A stretch of 64,000 bases of DNA, taken from positions 34,166 to 98,165 of the forward strand of contig NZ_CALMZC010000001.1 in assembly GCF_937873765.1 (NCBI RefSeq), in the 5' to 3' direction. Numbering within the stretch: the stretch's first letter is position 1; every line of letters starts with the position of its first letter. The stretch is from an uncultured Thiothrix sp. Lineage in GTDB: Bacteria; Pseudomonadota; Gammaproteobacteria; Thiotrichales; Thiotrichaceae. Positions 18,288-29,350 of the stretch are shown piece after piece. Under the pieces are notes generated by a model. It was given only the letters and a program-made list of their open reading frames with translations, was not told the DNA's origin and ran no database searches. The translations under genes and the position numbers were made by a program.

Positions 18288-19438
18288 GGTAAGGTATTCC
18301 AACTGGTTTCCAGTTGCGCTAAGCGGCGATGATGCTCATAGCAGGCTATATAGACACTACTTAGCCGTTCAAGTACTTGTTGTGCTGAGAAATGTTCAAC
18401 TACATGTGCCCGTCCGGCTAGCCCCATGCGCTGCCGTTCAAGTGGATGCTCCATGAGCCACTGCATTTTGGTTGCTAAAGCTTGAGGATCAGTAACGGGA
18501 ACGAGAAAACCTGTTGTTAGGTCTTGAATAGCTTCACGGCTGCCTTTGACATCGGTACCAATCACGGGTTTAGCACAAGCCATTGGCTCTAACAAAGCGC
18601 GTGGTAAGCCTTCACCGAAAGAGGTCAGCAGACCCACATCAATTTCTCGATAGAACTCGACCATATCCATGCTATAAGCGCGAACTTCAATCCACTCTTC
18701 GAGTCGATGAGCGGCAATCTTGGCAGTAATCTCAGTTTTAAGCTCACCTTGACCAATCAAGAGCACTTTAAAGTTGGGATTGACTAAACGCAGATGTTTG
18801 ACAGCATCTAAGAGTAGCTCATGATTTTTGATGGCTTCAAAGCGTGCTACCATGCCAAAAATAGTTTTATCATTGGGGATCTGATCTAGGCTAGGGCAGA
18901 AATAATCGGTATCAATGCCATTGCCTAGATATTTGATTTGTGGCGCATCTAAGAGTTTGTAGCGGTGGGCGATTTCAATATCTTCATGTGACTGAAAAAG
19001 AGCAAGGTGCACCGGCCATTTTAATAATCGCTCGACAGCTAAATAAGTAAACTTGCCTAAATTGCTCGTATTATACGATAGGCTATAGCCATGGCTTTGG
19101 TAAATCCAAAGTGGTTTGCGCATCACAAACGCAAGGCAGCGCCCCACTAAACTAGGTACACCAAAATGCAAGTGCACTACATCGTAATTGCCCTCACGCA
19201 GTACTTTCTGCAAATTAAAGAAAGATTGTAATAAGCGCCAAGGACTAATACTACGATGCAGATCTGCAAGAATTACCTGCATACCTTGCTGGCGCATCAG
19301 CTCGACTTCTTTGCCATCACTACATAAAATTGCGATTTTGAGTTGTTGGGGATAACGCGCATTCAAAGCTTGGGCGCGGTTAAATACTAAGGCATAAGCT
19401 GAACTGCTGGTGGTACAGACTTCAAGTATTTTTAGCAT
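18284..19438 (-). CDS. Glycosyltransferase family 1/4
   Basis: A 384-residue GT-B glycosyltransferase, probably one of the early sugar transferases of the locus. It begins MLKILEVCTTSSSAYALVFN, has FGMVARFEAIKNHELLLDA at the second Rossmann domain and an EX7E motif (EGLPRALLEPM, then ACAKPVIGTDVKG). It is preceded by a FemAB gene whose stop lies 1 nt upstream of its start, and it overlaps the deacetylase by ATGA, so the four - strand genes form one transcription unit. Confidence 0.88.
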   Translation of the reverse strand: MLKILEVCTTSSSAYALVFNRAQALNARYPQQLKIAILCSDGKEVELMRQQGMQVILADLHRSISPWRLLQSFFNLQKVLREGNYDVVHLHFGVPSLVGRCLAFVMRKPLWIYQSHGYSLSYNTSNLGKFTYLAVERLLKWPVHLALFQSHEDIEIAHRYKLLDAPQIKYLGNGIDTDYFCPSLDQIPNDKTIFGMVARFEAIKNHELLLDAVKHLRLVNPNFKVLLIGQGELKTEITAKIAAHRLEEWIEVRAYSMDMVEFYREIDVGLLTSFGEGLPRALLEPMACAKPVIGTDVKGSREAIQDLTTGFLVPVTDPQALATKMQWLMEHPLERQRMGLAGRAHVVEHFSAQQVLERLSSVYIACYEHHRRLAQLETSWNTLP

Positions 19439-19439
19439 A

Positions 19440-20459
19440 TTAGTAGAACTTATGGATAAGATGACGGGAAAGCGTGTTCATAACAAACGGAGGGCTGTTA
19501 CGAATCAACCAAGAAGCGCTGCTATAGATTGATGAGCGTGAGGTCTGAGCTTGAGGGATAGGCAGTTGATAATAATGGATAGGCTGAATCTGATCAGCAA
19601 AGCGCCGTTTGAATTCATAAGCCTTACTGCCTACCGAAGAACGGCCTAAGTTATAGGTTTGTTTACCAGTTTGCTCACAATATTCGGTGATTGACCATAG
19701 CATCGTCAGCAATAAATTATGCTTCTTATAAGCAGGATCGAGTCCAAGCCAAGCCCCATACAACTCAGTGCTGTTAATAAAGGCAAATGAGGCAACTGCT
19801 GGAGTATCACCCATATAACCTACAAATAGGGAGACAGTTCTTTGACAAGTTCGATGAATGTCCACGAAAAATGTCCAGCTTTGTGGAAGACTGCCAATTT
19901 CATGCATGTGCTTTAAATACAGTGCATAAAAATCTTGCAACAGAGTGAGGCTATTGCCAATTTTAAAATGAAAGCCTTGTTTAAATGCTTGGCGAAGGTT
20001 GCGACGAGTAGACTGTGAGAATTCTTTTAAACGCTGTTCACAGGTCTTGCTAAGATCAACAATTAATTCAACCTTATCAGAATGATCAATTGTGCAAGAC
20101 AAGTAGCGCGTAGTACGTAGTTCTAAATACTTGGTTTTTAAATTTAACTTGGGTAGTTCTTTTAATAGTTGACTAATTAAATCACTATAAAAATCATCAG
20201 CGATATTAAGTTCCCCCGTTTTGTCAAAACCTACGCCAAGAATTAATGTGTTCCTACCTAAGCCGAAGTTACTACTTTTCAAGAAAGAAGGAATAATTAA
20301 GCGCTGATCCTGAAAATCAAGTTCTATATCCAGCGCTTTGAGCTGGTATTCTGTTGCTAAAGCTAATCTAAAGGCTGAGCTAGTAAATACCTTTTCGTTT
20401 AAACCTAAGCTTGGCTGATTCTCTGTTAGCTTATTTAATTCTTTAATGCGGATAGCCAT
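19440..20459 (-). CDS. FemAB-like GNAT protein, first gene of the - strand polysaccharide operon
   Basis: A 339-residue protein with the FemAB/GNAT layout: STRRNLRQAFKQGFHFKIG in the first domain, LYLKHMHEIGSLPQSW in the middle, and YGAWLGLDPAYKKHNLLLTM, then YNLGRSSVGSKAYEFKRRFA at the end. Proteins of this type accompany XrtA/PEP-CTERM exopolysaccharide genes and probably transfer an amino acid or acyl group to the glycan. It lies immediately upstream of a glycosyltransferase and is divergently oriented to the BY-kinase gene. The start is ATG 20459; no strong ribosome-binding site is visible. Confidence 0.78.
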   Translation of the reverse strand: MAIRIKELNKLTENQPSLGLNEKVFTSSAFRLALATEYQLKALDIELDFQDQRLIIPSFLKSSNFGLGRNTLILGVGFDKTGELNIADDFYSDLISQLLKELPKLNLKTKYLELRTTRYLSCTIDHSDKVELIVDLSKTCEQRLKEFSQSTRRNLRQAFKQGFHFKIGNSLTLLQDFYALYLKHMHEIGSLPQSWTFFVDIHRTCQRTVSLFVGYMGDTPAVASFAFINSTELYGAWLGLDPAYKKHNLLLTMLWSITEYCEQTGKQTYNLGRSSVGSKAYEFKRRFADQIQPIHYYQLPIPQAQTSRSSIYSSASWLIRNSPPFVMNTLSRHLIHKFY

Positions 20460-20680
20460 CGGCGGGGCACTCGATTTGCTAATTAATTGTCTAGATTATT
20501 AACGGATAAAAAGGTTTGTGCCTGTACTGACTGGATAAGAGGGCAAAGTTTCTAGGTAAAAGGAATAAGCGCGACTTGACTCTCGACTAGCCGCTTATCT
20601 AAAAAAATGCTGCGGTATGCAGTTGGCCTTTTGCATATAGAAAAATATTATAAGAGGATAGCCTCAGATATTTTACTCCA
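20460..20680. promoter_or_regulatory. Divergent intergenic region between the two exopolysaccharide arms
   Basis: These 221 bp separate the FemAB-led operon from the BY-kinase gene and must hold both promoters. AT-rich blocks are present, for example TATAAGAGGATA around 20650-20660, but I could not assign a convincing -35/-10 pair to either direction. The AAGAGG at 20652 lies too far from ATG 20681 to be its ribosome-binding site. Confidence 0.4.
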
Positions 20681-23020
20681 ATGGCTGATAACCTTATGTT
20701 AACCGTATCTGAGCAAGTTCCAGTTGTGGCGAGTCCTACTATCCCTGTGATCATACCTGCGTCAGAGCTAATGTCTGCAGTGGGAGCTAAGAATTCTAAT
20801 GCCTCTAGTCTGTTGACTTTGACACAAGTCTGGCAACGTTTGTGGCGGCAGAAATGGTTATTTTTAACGACTTTATTCCTGGTTTTATTAGTCACTGCAC
20901 TAATTACTTTGATGAAAAAACCAGAGTATCGCGCTATTTCAACTATTCAAATTGAGAAACAAGGCGCTCAAGTGGTGGACTTTGGGAGTGTACGTCAAGT
21001 AGCACCTGATATGGGCGAAAATGATATGTTTTTTCGCACTCAATATGAGCAACTTAAAGGGCGGCAATTAGCTGAGCAAGTGATCAGTGAATTAGATTTA
21101 GATAGGCGCTTATTTGAAGTTAAAGACAAGCCAACTCCTGTTGGGCAAGTTTTGCAAGACGCACAGAAGAGTCTAGTCGATATCAAAAAGCAGATTACTG
21201 ATCTATTACCTGAAAGCATGTCTAGTGAAAAACAAATCATATCTACTGTTAAGAGTGATAATATTGATCTATTTTTAAAAAATCTCTATGTTGAACCTAT
21301 CGAAAAAGCTCATTTAGTTAAAGTCTATTATGAAAGCACCGATCCAGTTATTTCTGCAGAAATTATCAATAAACTCATTGAGTTATATATTAAGAACTCT
21401 ATCAGTAACAGCAGCCAAACCGATATTTATGCACAAGCTTTCTTAGATCGGGAATTGGAAAAGGCTCGAGAACGCTTGACTAATAGTGAAAATGAAATGG
21501 TGAGCTATGCACGAGATAATCAGATTCTCGAAGTCAATAACAGCCAAGCCACCCAAGAACAAAAATTGAATGAATTGAATACAGCATTGGCTACGGCTGA
21601 ACGTCGGCGGATTGAAGCAGAAAGCCAGTTAGGTCAAGCACGCAAGCATGGTAATGTTGTGGGAGTTTTGACTAATCCTGTAGTGGAATCCTTAAAGCGT
21701 CAATTGGTGGATTTGGAAGGTCAGTATCAGAATCAGTCTAAGGTCTTCAAACCGGCTTATCCAGAAATGCAGCAATTAGCAGAGCAAATTCAGACAGTTA
21801 AAAGTAAGTTGGCGACTGAAATCGCTAATTTAAAACAATCCTTAGAAGCAGAGTTTACCGCCTCTAAGCGCTTAGAGGGGCAAATTCGTGGTGAGCTTTC
21901 TAGTTATAAAGGGGAACTAGTGAACTTGCGGGATCGCAGTGTCGAATACAATGCGCTCAAACGTGAAGTAGAAACTAGCCGTAAGTTATATGATGATTTG
22001 TTAAAGCGGGTGAATGAGGTCAATGTAGCTTCAGGTGCCAATAAGGTCACTAATATTCGAATTGTTGATGCGGCTAAACCTCCTGCAGAGCCGTTTCGCC
22101 CAAATAAAGCGATTAATCTGTTAGTAGGTTTAATTACAGGTTTAATTTTGGCGGCAGCTTTAGCTTTACTGCGCGAAACTTTACGCCGTTCTTTGACTTC
22201 AGGTGATGAATTACAATCAGTCAGTGGACTACCGGTGTTAGGTACAATTCCTCATGTACGCCGTATGAATGAACAAGATCTAGCGATGGTGACTCTACGT
22301 GATCCCAACTCACCGGTAGCAGAGGCCTATCGAATTGCTGCTACCAATATTCGTTTTGCTTTACAAGCTGGAAAATCGAGTGTGATTCTGCTGACTAGTG
22401 TTAATCCATCAGAGGGTAAATCGACATCCTCAGTAAATCTAGCCTTAAGTCATGCGCAAATGGGGGCGAAAGTTTTATTAATTGATGCGGATTTGCGTCG
22501 CCCTACGCTGCACACCAAAATGGGTGTGAGTAATGCGCGTGGTTTGAGTGATTATGTGGACGGTCGTGCTGAATTAGCTCAAGTTACTCAACAAGTACCA
22601 CAGATGAAAAATGCCTATGTCATTACCTCAGGGCCTTTTTGGGTTGATCCAAGTAGTATTTTGGCGAGTGCTAAAATGCATCAGTTGTTAGAAATGGCGA
22701 GGAGGCATTTTGATGTGACCATTATTGATGCACCTCCCGTGATGGGATTTGCGGATGCGTTGATGTTAGCTGCGCAAGCCGATAATACTTTACTGGTGAC
22801 TGATGAGAAAAATATGGATCGCAAGCTAGTGCTCAATGCTATCCAACAATTGCAACGAGTTAAACCTGCGATTGGTGGTTTCTTAGTGGTGAATGCTAAG
22901 CATGGAATTACCGATAAACGCTATTATGACCGCTATAATCGTGGATTAGCCAGAAAAGCCAGTAATTATGAGAATCCAGAAACCAGTGGTTTGAATTTAG
23001 CCCGAGATAAGGCTGCCTAA
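20681..23020 (+). CDS. Polysaccharide co-polymerase / BY-type tyrosine autokinase (Wzc-like)
   Basis: A 779-residue inner-membrane protein that controls chain length and export of exopolysaccharide. The N-terminus has a Wzz domain with TM1 near residues 63-83 (WLFLTTLFLVLLVTALITLM). A long periplasmic coiled coil (about 250-440) and a GNVR-like segment follow, with TM2 near 474-495. The cytoplasmic kinase has Walker A (NPSEGKSTSSVNLA), Walker A' (VLLIDADLRRPTLH) and Walker B (VTIIDAPPVMG). The C-terminus carries clustered tyrosines (RYYDRYNRG, SNYE) for autophosphorylation. No partner phosphatase or outer-membrane exporter is in the window. Confidence 0.92.
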   Translation: MADNLMLTVSEQVPVVASPTIPVIIPASELMSAVGAKNSNASSLLTLTQVWQRLWRQKWLFLTTLFLVLLVTALITLMKKPEYRAISTIQIEKQGAQVVDFGSVRQVAPDMGENDMFFRTQYEQLKGRQLAEQVISELDLDRRLFEVKDKPTPVGQVLQDAQKSLVDIKKQITDLLPESMSSEKQIISTVKSDNIDLFLKNLYVEPIEKAHLVKVYYESTDPVISAEIINKLIELYIKNSISNSSQTDIYAQAFLDRELEKARERLTNSENEMVSYARDNQILEVNNSQATQEQKLNELNTALATAERRRIEAESQLGQARKHGNVVGVLTNPVVESLKRQLVDLEGQYQNQSKVFKPAYPEMQQLAEQIQTVKSKLATEIANLKQSLEAEFTASKRLEGQIRGELSSYKGELVNLRDRSVEYNALKREVETSRKLYDDLLKRVNEVNVASGANKVTNIRIVDAAKPPAEPFRPNKAINLLVGLITGLILAAALALLRETLRRSLTSGDELQSVSGLPVLGTIPHVRRMNEQDLAMVTLRDPNSPVAEAYRIAATNIRFALQAGKSSVILLTSVNPSEGKSTSSVNLALSHAQMGAKVLLIDADLRRPTLHTKMGVSNARGLSDYVDGRAELAQVTQQVPQMKNAYVITSGPFWVDPSSILASAKMHQLLEMARRHFDVTIIDAPPVMGFADALMLAAQADNTLLVTDEKNMDRKLVLNAIQQLQRVKPAIGGFLVVNAKHGITDKRYYDRYNRGLARKASNYENPETSGLNLARDKAA

Positions 23021-23033
23021 AACTTTGGAGGTA

Positions 23034-23062
23034 ACACCCCTAACCTAGAGAATTAGGGGTGT
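23034..23062. terminator. Hairpin between convergent BY-kinase and gltD genes
   Basis: A perfect 10-bp inverted repeat, ACACCCCTAA and TTAGGGGTGT with a 9-nt loop, lies between two converging genes. Neither side has a clean T run, so it may act as a bidirectional barrier rather than a canonical intrinsic terminator. Confidence 0.65.
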
Positions 23063-23076
23063 AAGTAAAAATAAAC

Positions 23077-24567
23077 CTAAGGTAAGGTTGTTTCACCCAT
23101 TAAGAAACGATCACATTCCCGAGCAGCTTGACGGCCTTCATTGATTGCCCAAACCACTAAACTTTGCCCACGACGCATATCACCTGCAGCAAAAATACCG
23201 GGAAGAGTGGTCGCATATTTGCCGTATTCAGCTTTCACATTACCGCGTGGATCGGTTTCTACTTGGCTGCTGTTAATCAAGGCTTTTTCGGGGCCAGTGA
23301 AGCCCATAGCTAACAGGATCAAATCAGCCGGCAGTATACGTTCAGTACCAGCAATTTCGACCAAATTCATCCGACCATCAGCCGTTTTTTCCCATTGCAC
23401 ACCAACGGTATGAATTTCCTGAACCTTGCCTTCAGCATTGCCTACAAATTTTTTAGTCGATACTAAATATTGACGGGGATCAGCACCAAATACCGCCGCT
23501 GCTTCCTCTTGGCCATAATCGATTCTGAAAATCAAAGGCCACTCTGGCCAAGGATTAGTTGGAGCGCGTTGATCAGGCGCACGCGGCATAATTTCTAACT
23601 GAGTGACCGATTTGCAGCCGTGACGCAGCGAAGTACCTACACAGTCAGTGCCGGTATCACCGCCACCAATCACGATCACATGCTTATCTTTAGCCGAGAT
23701 GTAGTTGCCATCTGCATGTTTGGAATCTAACAAGCTTTTAGTATTCGCTGTTAAAAACTCCATTGCATAATGAACACCTGCTAGCTCGCGACCAGGCACT
23801 GGTAAATCCCGTGCTTGAGTCGCTCCAGCGCATAAGATTACTGCATCGAAGTCCTTACGTAGCTCAGTTACCGAAATATCTTTGCCAACATGCACACCGG
23901 TGACAAATTGAATGCCTTCAGCCGCCATTAAATCAACACGACGCTGCACAACTTCTGTTTTGTCCAACTTCATATTAGGAATGCCATACATGAGCAAACC
24001 ACCGATACGATCTGCGCGCTCATAAACAGTCACCTCATGACCCACTTTATTCAGTTGATCGGCACAAGCTAAACCGGCAGGGCCTGAGCCAATCACTGCC
24101 ACTTTTTTACCAGTACGAACTTCAGGTGGTTCAGGACAAACCCAGCCTTCAGCGAAGGCTTTATCGATAATACTGACTTCATTCAGCTTAATCGTTACAG
24201 GGTTTTCATTTAAGCCTAAAGTACAAGCACCTTCGCAAGGAGCAGGGCAAACGCGGCCGGTAAACTCAGGGAAGTTATTGGTCATCCGTAGACGCTCATA
24301 AGCTTCGCGCCATAGACCTCGATAAATCATATCGTTCCATTCTGGAATCAGGTTATTCACAGGGCAGCCACTCGCACCACCCGGTAATACTTTTCCAGTT
24401 TGACAGAACGGAATGCCACACTCCATGCAGCGTGCACCCTGACGTTGACTTTCTGCTTCACTATGGAAATGGAGATGAAACTCACCCCAGTCCTTGATGC
24501 GCTCTAAAGGCGAACGATCGGCTGGCAGTTCGCGCTCATATTCGATAAATCCAGTTGGTTTACCCAT
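23077..24567 (-). CDS. gltD: Glutamate synthase, small subunit
   Basis: A 496-residue flavoprotein that passes electrons from NADPH through FAD and 4Fe-4S clusters to the large subunit. The N-terminal cysteine sets [18 protein letters not shown] and [12 protein letters not shown] bind the clusters. The FAD site is [14 protein letters not shown], the NADP site is [13 protein letters not shown], and the C-terminal FAD contact is [19 protein letters not shown]. It is slightly longer than the E. coli protein. It follows gltB by 20 bp in the same operon. Confidence 0.96.
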   Translation of the reverse strand: MGKPTGFIEYERELPADRSPLERIKDWGEFHLHFHSEAESQRQGARCMECGIPFCQTGKVLPGGASGCPVNNLIPEWNDMIYRGLWREAYERLRMTNNFPEFTGRVCPAPCEGACTLGLNENPVTIKLNEVSIIDKAFAEGWVCPEPPEVRTGKKVAVIGSGPAGLACADQLNKVGHEVTVYERADRIGGLLMYGIPNMKLDKTEVVQRRVDLMAAEGIQFVTGVHVGKDISVTELRKDFDAVILCAGATQARDLPVPGRELAGVHYAMEFLTANTKSLLDSKHADGNYISAKDKHVIVIGGGDTGTDCVGTSLRHGCKSVTQLEIMPRAPDQRAPTNPWPEWPLIFRIDYGQEEAAAVFGADPRQYLVSTKKFVGNAEGKVQEIHTVGVQWEKTADGRMNLVEIAGTERILPADLILLAMGFTGPEKALINSSQVETDPRGNVKAEYGKYATTLPGIFAAGDMRRGQSLVVWAINEGRQAARECDRFLMGETTLP

Positions 24568-24587
24568 TCTTTTTGCAATCTCCCTGC

Positions 24588-27500
24588 TTAGTTGCCGCTG
24601 GCACGAGTAACATCTTCATTGTTCGCTTTAAAGGCCGCCATTAAAGCTTCCTCGCCAGTCATACCTTGCGCTTCAAATTTTTTCACTGTCTCTAAAACAC
24701 GTTTGTAGTCATGGGGCATCACGCGCACAAAGTGCTGAATGCTTTGCTGCCAATTTGACAGCAGCGCTTTAGCCCGTGGGCTATCGGTATGCAGAATATG
24801 CTTTTCAAGCATGCCTTTGACATGATCAAGGTCTTCAGCTTCAGTTAAAGGCTCGTAGTTGACCATTTCACGATTACCGCTAATGGCTAAGATACCTTTT
24901 GGATCATAAACATAAGCGACTCCCCCCGACATACCTGCAGCGAAGTTGCGGCCAACGTCACCCAGCACAATCACTCGACCACCCGTCATGTATTCACAGC
25001 CATGATCACCAGTGCCTTCAACAATGACATTTACCCCTGAGTTACGCACGCAGAAACGCTCACCGGCAATCCCACGGATATAAGCTTCACCGCTAGTTGC
25101 ACCAAAGAAGGCGACGTTACCGATCAGGATATTTTCTTCAGCGACATAGCGGGCTTGTTTCGGTGGGTAAACAATAATTTTCCCGCCTGATAAACCTTTG
25201 CCGATATAGTCGTTCGAATCACCTTCAAGCTCTAAAGTCATCCCGCGTGGTATGAAAGCACCAAAGCTTTGACCGGCTGAACCATAGAACTTCAACTGAA
25301 TAGTGTCATCTGGCAGGCCTGCTGCACCATAGCGTTTGGTGATTTCATTCCCAGTAATCGTACCCACCACGCGGTCGATATTTTTCACTTGGAGCTCCGC
25401 TTTGACGGGTGTGCCATACTCGATGGCAGGTTGGCAGGTCTCAAGAAGAGTACGTATATCCATTGACTGGGCGATGCCATGATCTTGTGCACGATTGCAC
25501 CGCACACCATCACATTCTTCTAGCTCAGGTTGATAGAGCAGGGCAGTTAAATCTACTTTACCTGCTTTCCAATGATCAATTGGCTTAGCATATAAGCGGT
25601 CAACGCGACCGATCATTTCATCAATGGTACGGAAGCCTAGTTTGGCCATATATTCGCGCATATCTTCAGCAATGAAATGCAGTAGATTGATCACGTATTG
25701 TGGATCGCCACTGTATTTTTTGCGCAATTCTGGATTTTGGGTGGCAATACCGACGGGGCAAGTGTCTAAATGGCAGACACGCATCATCACGCAGCCTAAA
25801 GCGACTAAAGGTAGGGTGGCAAAACCATATTCTTCAGCACCTAATAAAGCGGCGACGACGACATCACGCCCCGTCATGAGCTTACCGTCAGTCTCAACCC
25901 GCACTCGGCTACGTAAATTATTCAGCAGCAGCGTTTGATGGGTTTCTGCCAAGCCTAATTCCCAAGGTAAACCTGCATGTTGCAAACTAGTCTTGGGCGA
26001 AGCACCCGTGCCACCATCATAACCGGAGACTAAAACAACATCCGCTTTACCTTTAACCACACCCGCAGCAATTGTACCGACACCTGAACCAGAAACCAGT
26101 TTGACGTTAATCCGTGCTGCTCGATTCGCATTTTTCAGGTCATGAATCAGTTGCGCCAAGTCTTCAATCGAGTAAATATCATGATGCGGTGGAGGCGAAA
26201 TCAAACCGACCCCCGGAGTGGTGCCCCGATTCTTCGCAATGTAAGGATAAACCTTTTTACCCGGCAACTGCCCTCCTTCACCAGGTTTTGCACCTTGGGC
26301 TAACTTGATTTGCAGCTCTTGCGCATTAGTCAAGTAATGGCTGTTAACCCCAAAGCGACCAGAGGCAGCTTGCTTAATCGCACTGCAACGTGAATCACCA
26401 TTCGGCTCTGGAATATAGCGTGCTGGATCTTCACCACCTTCGCCGGAGTTGGATTTGCCACCAATCCGATTCATCGCAATCGCTAAAGCTTCATGGGCTT
26501 CAGGACTAATCGAACCTAAAGACATTGCACCGGTTTTAAACCGTTTAACGATCTCAGAAGCTGGCTCAACTTCACTCAAGGGAATCGCTTGATCAGCATA
26601 ATGAAAGTCCAGCAAATTACGCAGATTAAAGCGCACTTCGGGATCATTATTTAGCAGCTCGGTGTATTGTTTAAACAATTGATAGTCATTAGTCCGCACG
26701 GCTTTTTGTGCCATATAAATAGTTTGCGGATTGTACTGATGCTCATCTTCGCCACTACGCCATTGGAACACGCCACCTGAGTTCAGGGTTCGCAAACCAC
26801 TGTCATGCTGTCCATAAGCATGCTTGTGACGCATTAAGGTTTCTTTAGCGATGGTATCGAGGTCAATCCCACCGATACGCGAAGCAGTCGCAGTGAAGTA
26901 GCGATCTATAACGCTTTTATGAATCCCTAGAGCCTCGAAGATCTGTGCACCACGATAAGACTGGACAGTCGAAATACCAATTTTTGACATGACTTTAATC
27001 ACGCCCTTGGTCGCTGCTTTAATATATTTCGCGATGGCTTTATCGTGCGAGGTCCCTTTCATGATACCTTCGCGTAGCAGGTCATCAATGGACTCAAAGG
27101 CTGTGTAAGGGTTAATTGCTTGTGCGCCATACCCTAATAAGGCAGCAAAATGATGGACTTCGCGTGGCTCACCGGATTCGAGAATCAAACTGACACGAGT
27201 ACGTTTACCATCACGAATCAAATGATGATGCAGACCAGCAACCGCTAATAAGGACGGGATCGGTGCAAAGTCTTTATCCACGCCACGGTCTGATAGGATT
27301 AATAAATTAGCACCATTATCGACGGCATTATCCGCAGCAGCAAATAATTCGTCTAAGGCTCTTTCTAAAGCACCTGGTGTGTTGTCTGCTTTAAACAGAA
27401 TTGGCAAAGTCACTGACTTAAAGCCAGCTTTTTGCACATATTTCAGCTTAGCTAATTCATCGTTATGCAATACAGGTGATTGCAATAGAATATGATGGCA

Positions 27501-29180
27501 ACTTGCTTCAGTAGGATTCGTGATATCACCTTCTGAACCTAAGGTGGTCAGAGCTGAAGTGACGATCTCTTCGCGAATCGCATCCAAAGGTGGGTTGGTG
27601 ACTTGCGCAAATAACTGTTTGAAATAGTTAAACAGCGGCTGCGGTTTATCTGATAATACCGCTAACGGCGAGTCACAGCCCATTGCACCTAAAGGATCAA
27701 TACCCTCAACGGCCATCGGTACGATGACTTTACGCACGTCTTCATAGGTGTAGCCGAAAGCTTTTTGACGCTGAATCAAGGTGTCATGATCTGGCAGTGG
27801 TGCTTCAGGAGCGACTGGCAGATCTTCTAGTTTAGTCAGATGCTTATCGAGCCAAGCTTGATAAGGCTTAGCAGCAGCCATTTCGGCTTTGATTTCTTCA
27901 TCAGAAACGATACGACCCGCAGCCGTATCGACTAATAACATACGCCCGGGTTTTAGACGTTGCTTAGAAATGACTTTTTCAATCGGTAGATCGTCTAATA
28001 CCCCCACTTCTGAGGCGAGAATGATTAAATCATCATCGGTCAGATAATAACGGGAAGGACGCAGACCATTTCGGTCTAAGGTCGCCCCTACCAAAGTACC
28101 ATCCGTAAAACCTAAGGCAGCGGGGCCATCCCAAGGCTCCATCAAGCAACTGTGGTATTCATAGAACGCACGCTTTTCAGGACTCATGCTTTCATGATTC
28201 GCCCAAGGCTCAGGAACCATCATCATCATCGCATGCGGCAGGGAGTAACCTGAGAGATATAAAAACTCTAAAGTATTATCCATGCGTGCCGAGTCGCTAC
28301 CATCTGGACGCACAATCGGGGTGAGATTCTTTATATCAGTCTTAAAGACTTCGGTTTTAATCATCGCTTCACGTGCATTCATCCAATTTTGATTGCCGCG
28401 CATAGTGTTGATTTCACCATTGTGAATCATATAGCGGTTGGGATGAGCACGTTCCCAGCTCGGGAAAGTATTGGTAGAGAAGCGTGAGTGCACCAACGCA
28501 ATCGCTGACTCCATATCCGGGTCATTTAAGTCCGGATAGTATTGCGCAACCTGCTCAGTGGTGAGCATGCCTTTATAAATAATGGTACGCGCGGACAGGC
28601 TGGCAAAATAAATGTAGCCCGGCTCTTTACGATAGAGTAAATCACCGCTGGTACGCTTACGAATGACATAGAGTTTGCGTTCGAAGTCGATACCCGGTTC
28701 CACATCCGTAGAGCGGCCAATGAAAACCATCTTCATGGCTGGCATACTACGCAAGGCGGATTTACCAATCGGGGCTGGATTCACCGGAATATCGCGCCAC
28801 CCTAATAAGGTCTGACCTTCCGCTTTAATCATTTTATCTGTGGTGGCAATGGCATCAGCACGTGCCGCTTCATCTTGCGGCAGATAAACAAAGCCAACCG
28901 CATAATCACCGACTGCAGGCAGGGTAATTCCTAATTTAGCGCATTCCTTCACCATGAACTTGTGTGGAATTTGCAGCATAATACCCGCGCCGTCGCCGGT
29001 ATTTTCTTCGCAACCACAGGCCCCACGATGTTCCATATGCGTTAATACTTTTAGCGCTTGCTGAACGATCTTGGCAGATTTAACGCCTTTTAAGTGAGCA
29101 ACAAAGCCCATGCCACAGGCATCATGTTCGTTGGCAGGGTCATACAGACCCTGCGCCGGGGGGAGTTCAGTGTATTTCAT
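24588..29180 (-). CDS. gltB: Glutamate synthase, large subunit
   Basis: A 1530-residue enzyme that makes two glutamates from glutamine and 2-oxoglutarate. Cys22 ([12 protein letters not shown]) is the glutaminase nucleophile after a short propeptide. The synthase domain carries the FMN and 3Fe-4S region ([15 protein letters not shown], then [20 protein letters not shown]). The C-terminal GXGXG beta-helix repeats are visible ([31 protein letters not shown]). Length is typical for bacterial GOGAT. It is transcribed away from dnaG and heads the gltBD operon. Confidence 0.97.
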   Translation of the reverse strand: MKYTELPPAQGLYDPANEHDACGMGFVAHLKGVKSAKIVQQALKVLTHMEHRGACGCEENTGDGAGIMLQIPHKFMVKECAKLGITLPAVGDYAVGFVYLPQDEAARADAIATTDKMIKAEGQTLLGWRDIPVNPAPIGKSALRSMPAMKMVFIGRSTDVEPGIDFERKLYVIRKRTSGDLLYRKEPGYIYFASLSARTIIYKGMLTTEQVAQYYPDLNDPDMESAIALVHSRFSTNTFPSWERAHPNRYMIHNGEINTMRGNQNWMNAREAMIKTEVFKTDIKNLTPIVRPDGSDSARMDNTLEFLYLSGYSLPHAMMMMVPEPWANHESMSPEKRAFYEYHSCLMEPWDGPAALGFTDGTLVGATLDRNGLRPSRYYLTDDDLIILASEVGVLDDLPIEKVISKQRLKPGRMLLVDTAAGRIVSDEEIKAEMAAAKPYQAWLDKHLTKLEDLPVAPEAPLPDHDTLIQRQKAFGYTYEDVRKVIVPMAVEGIDPLGAMGCDSPLAVLSDKPQPLFNYFKQLFAQVTNPPLDAIREEIVTSALTTLGSEGDITNPTEASCHHILLQSPVLHNDELAKLKYVQKAGFKSVTLPILFKADNTPGALERALDELFAAADNAVDNGANLLILSDRGVDKDFAPIPSLLAVAGLHHHLIRDGKRTRVSLILESGEPREVHHFAALLGYGAQAINPYTAFESIDDLLREGIMKGTSHDKAIAKYIKAATKGVIKVMSKIGISTVQSYRGAQIFEALGIHKSVIDRYFTATASRIGGIDLDTIAKETLMRHKHAYGQHDSGLRTLNSGGVFQWRSGEDEHQYNPQTIYMAQKAVRTNDYQLFKQYTELLNNDPEVRFNLRNLLDFHYADQAIPLSEVEPASEIVKRFKTGAMSLGSISPEAHEALAIAMNRIGGKSNSGEGGEDPARYIPEPNGDSRCSAIKQAASGRFGVNSHYLTNAQELQIKLAQGAKPGEGGQLPGKKVYPYIAKNRGTTPGVGLISPPPHHDIYSIEDLAQLIHDLKNANRAARINVKLVSGSGVGTIAAGVVKGKADVVLVSGYDGGTGASPKTSLQHAGLPWELGLAETHQTLLLNNLRSRVRVETDGKLMTGRDVVVAALLGAEEYGFATLPLVALGCVMMRVCHLDTCPVGIATQNPELRKKYSGDPQYVINLLHFIAEDMREYMAKLGFRTIDEMIGRVDRLYAKPIDHWKAGKVDLTALLYQPELEECDGVRCNRAQDHGIAQSMDIRTLLETCQPAIEYGTPVKAELQVKNIDRVVGTITGNEITKRYGAAGLPDDTIQLKFYGSAGQSFGAFIPRGMTLELEGDSNDYIGKGLSGGKIIVYPPKQARYVAEENILIGNVAFFGATSGEAYIRGIAGERFCVRNSGVNVIVEGTGDHGCEYMTGGRVIVLGDVGRNFAAGMSGGVAYVYDPKGILAISGNREMVNYEPLTEAEDLDHVKGMLEKHILHTDSPRAKALLSNWQQSIQHFVRVMPHDYKRVLETVKKFEAQGMTGEEALMAAFKANNEDVTRASGN

Positions 29181-29244
29181 CGGAACCTTCGGGCAACAAA
29201 AGGGGTACTATTATGGATAATTCACAGGGTATATGCCAGTATCC

Positions 29245-29253
29245 TGATATAAT
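29245..29253 (+). promoter_or_regulatory. Extended -10 promoter candidate for dnaG
   Basis: TGATATAAT is a consensus extended -10 element 98 bp upstream of the dnaG start in the 170-bp gltB-dnaG intergenic region. The -35 position (29225-29230, CAGGGT) is not consensus, which the TGn extension can offset. It is a prediction from pattern only. Confidence 0.45.
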
Positions 29254-29350
29254 CATACTCAAGATAAAAGCGGCGACGCTTGATAATACAGGCAGTTACC
29301 ACATTTTAATCGTATTAACCCACTCACGCAAAACCTTTTACGGCTGATCC

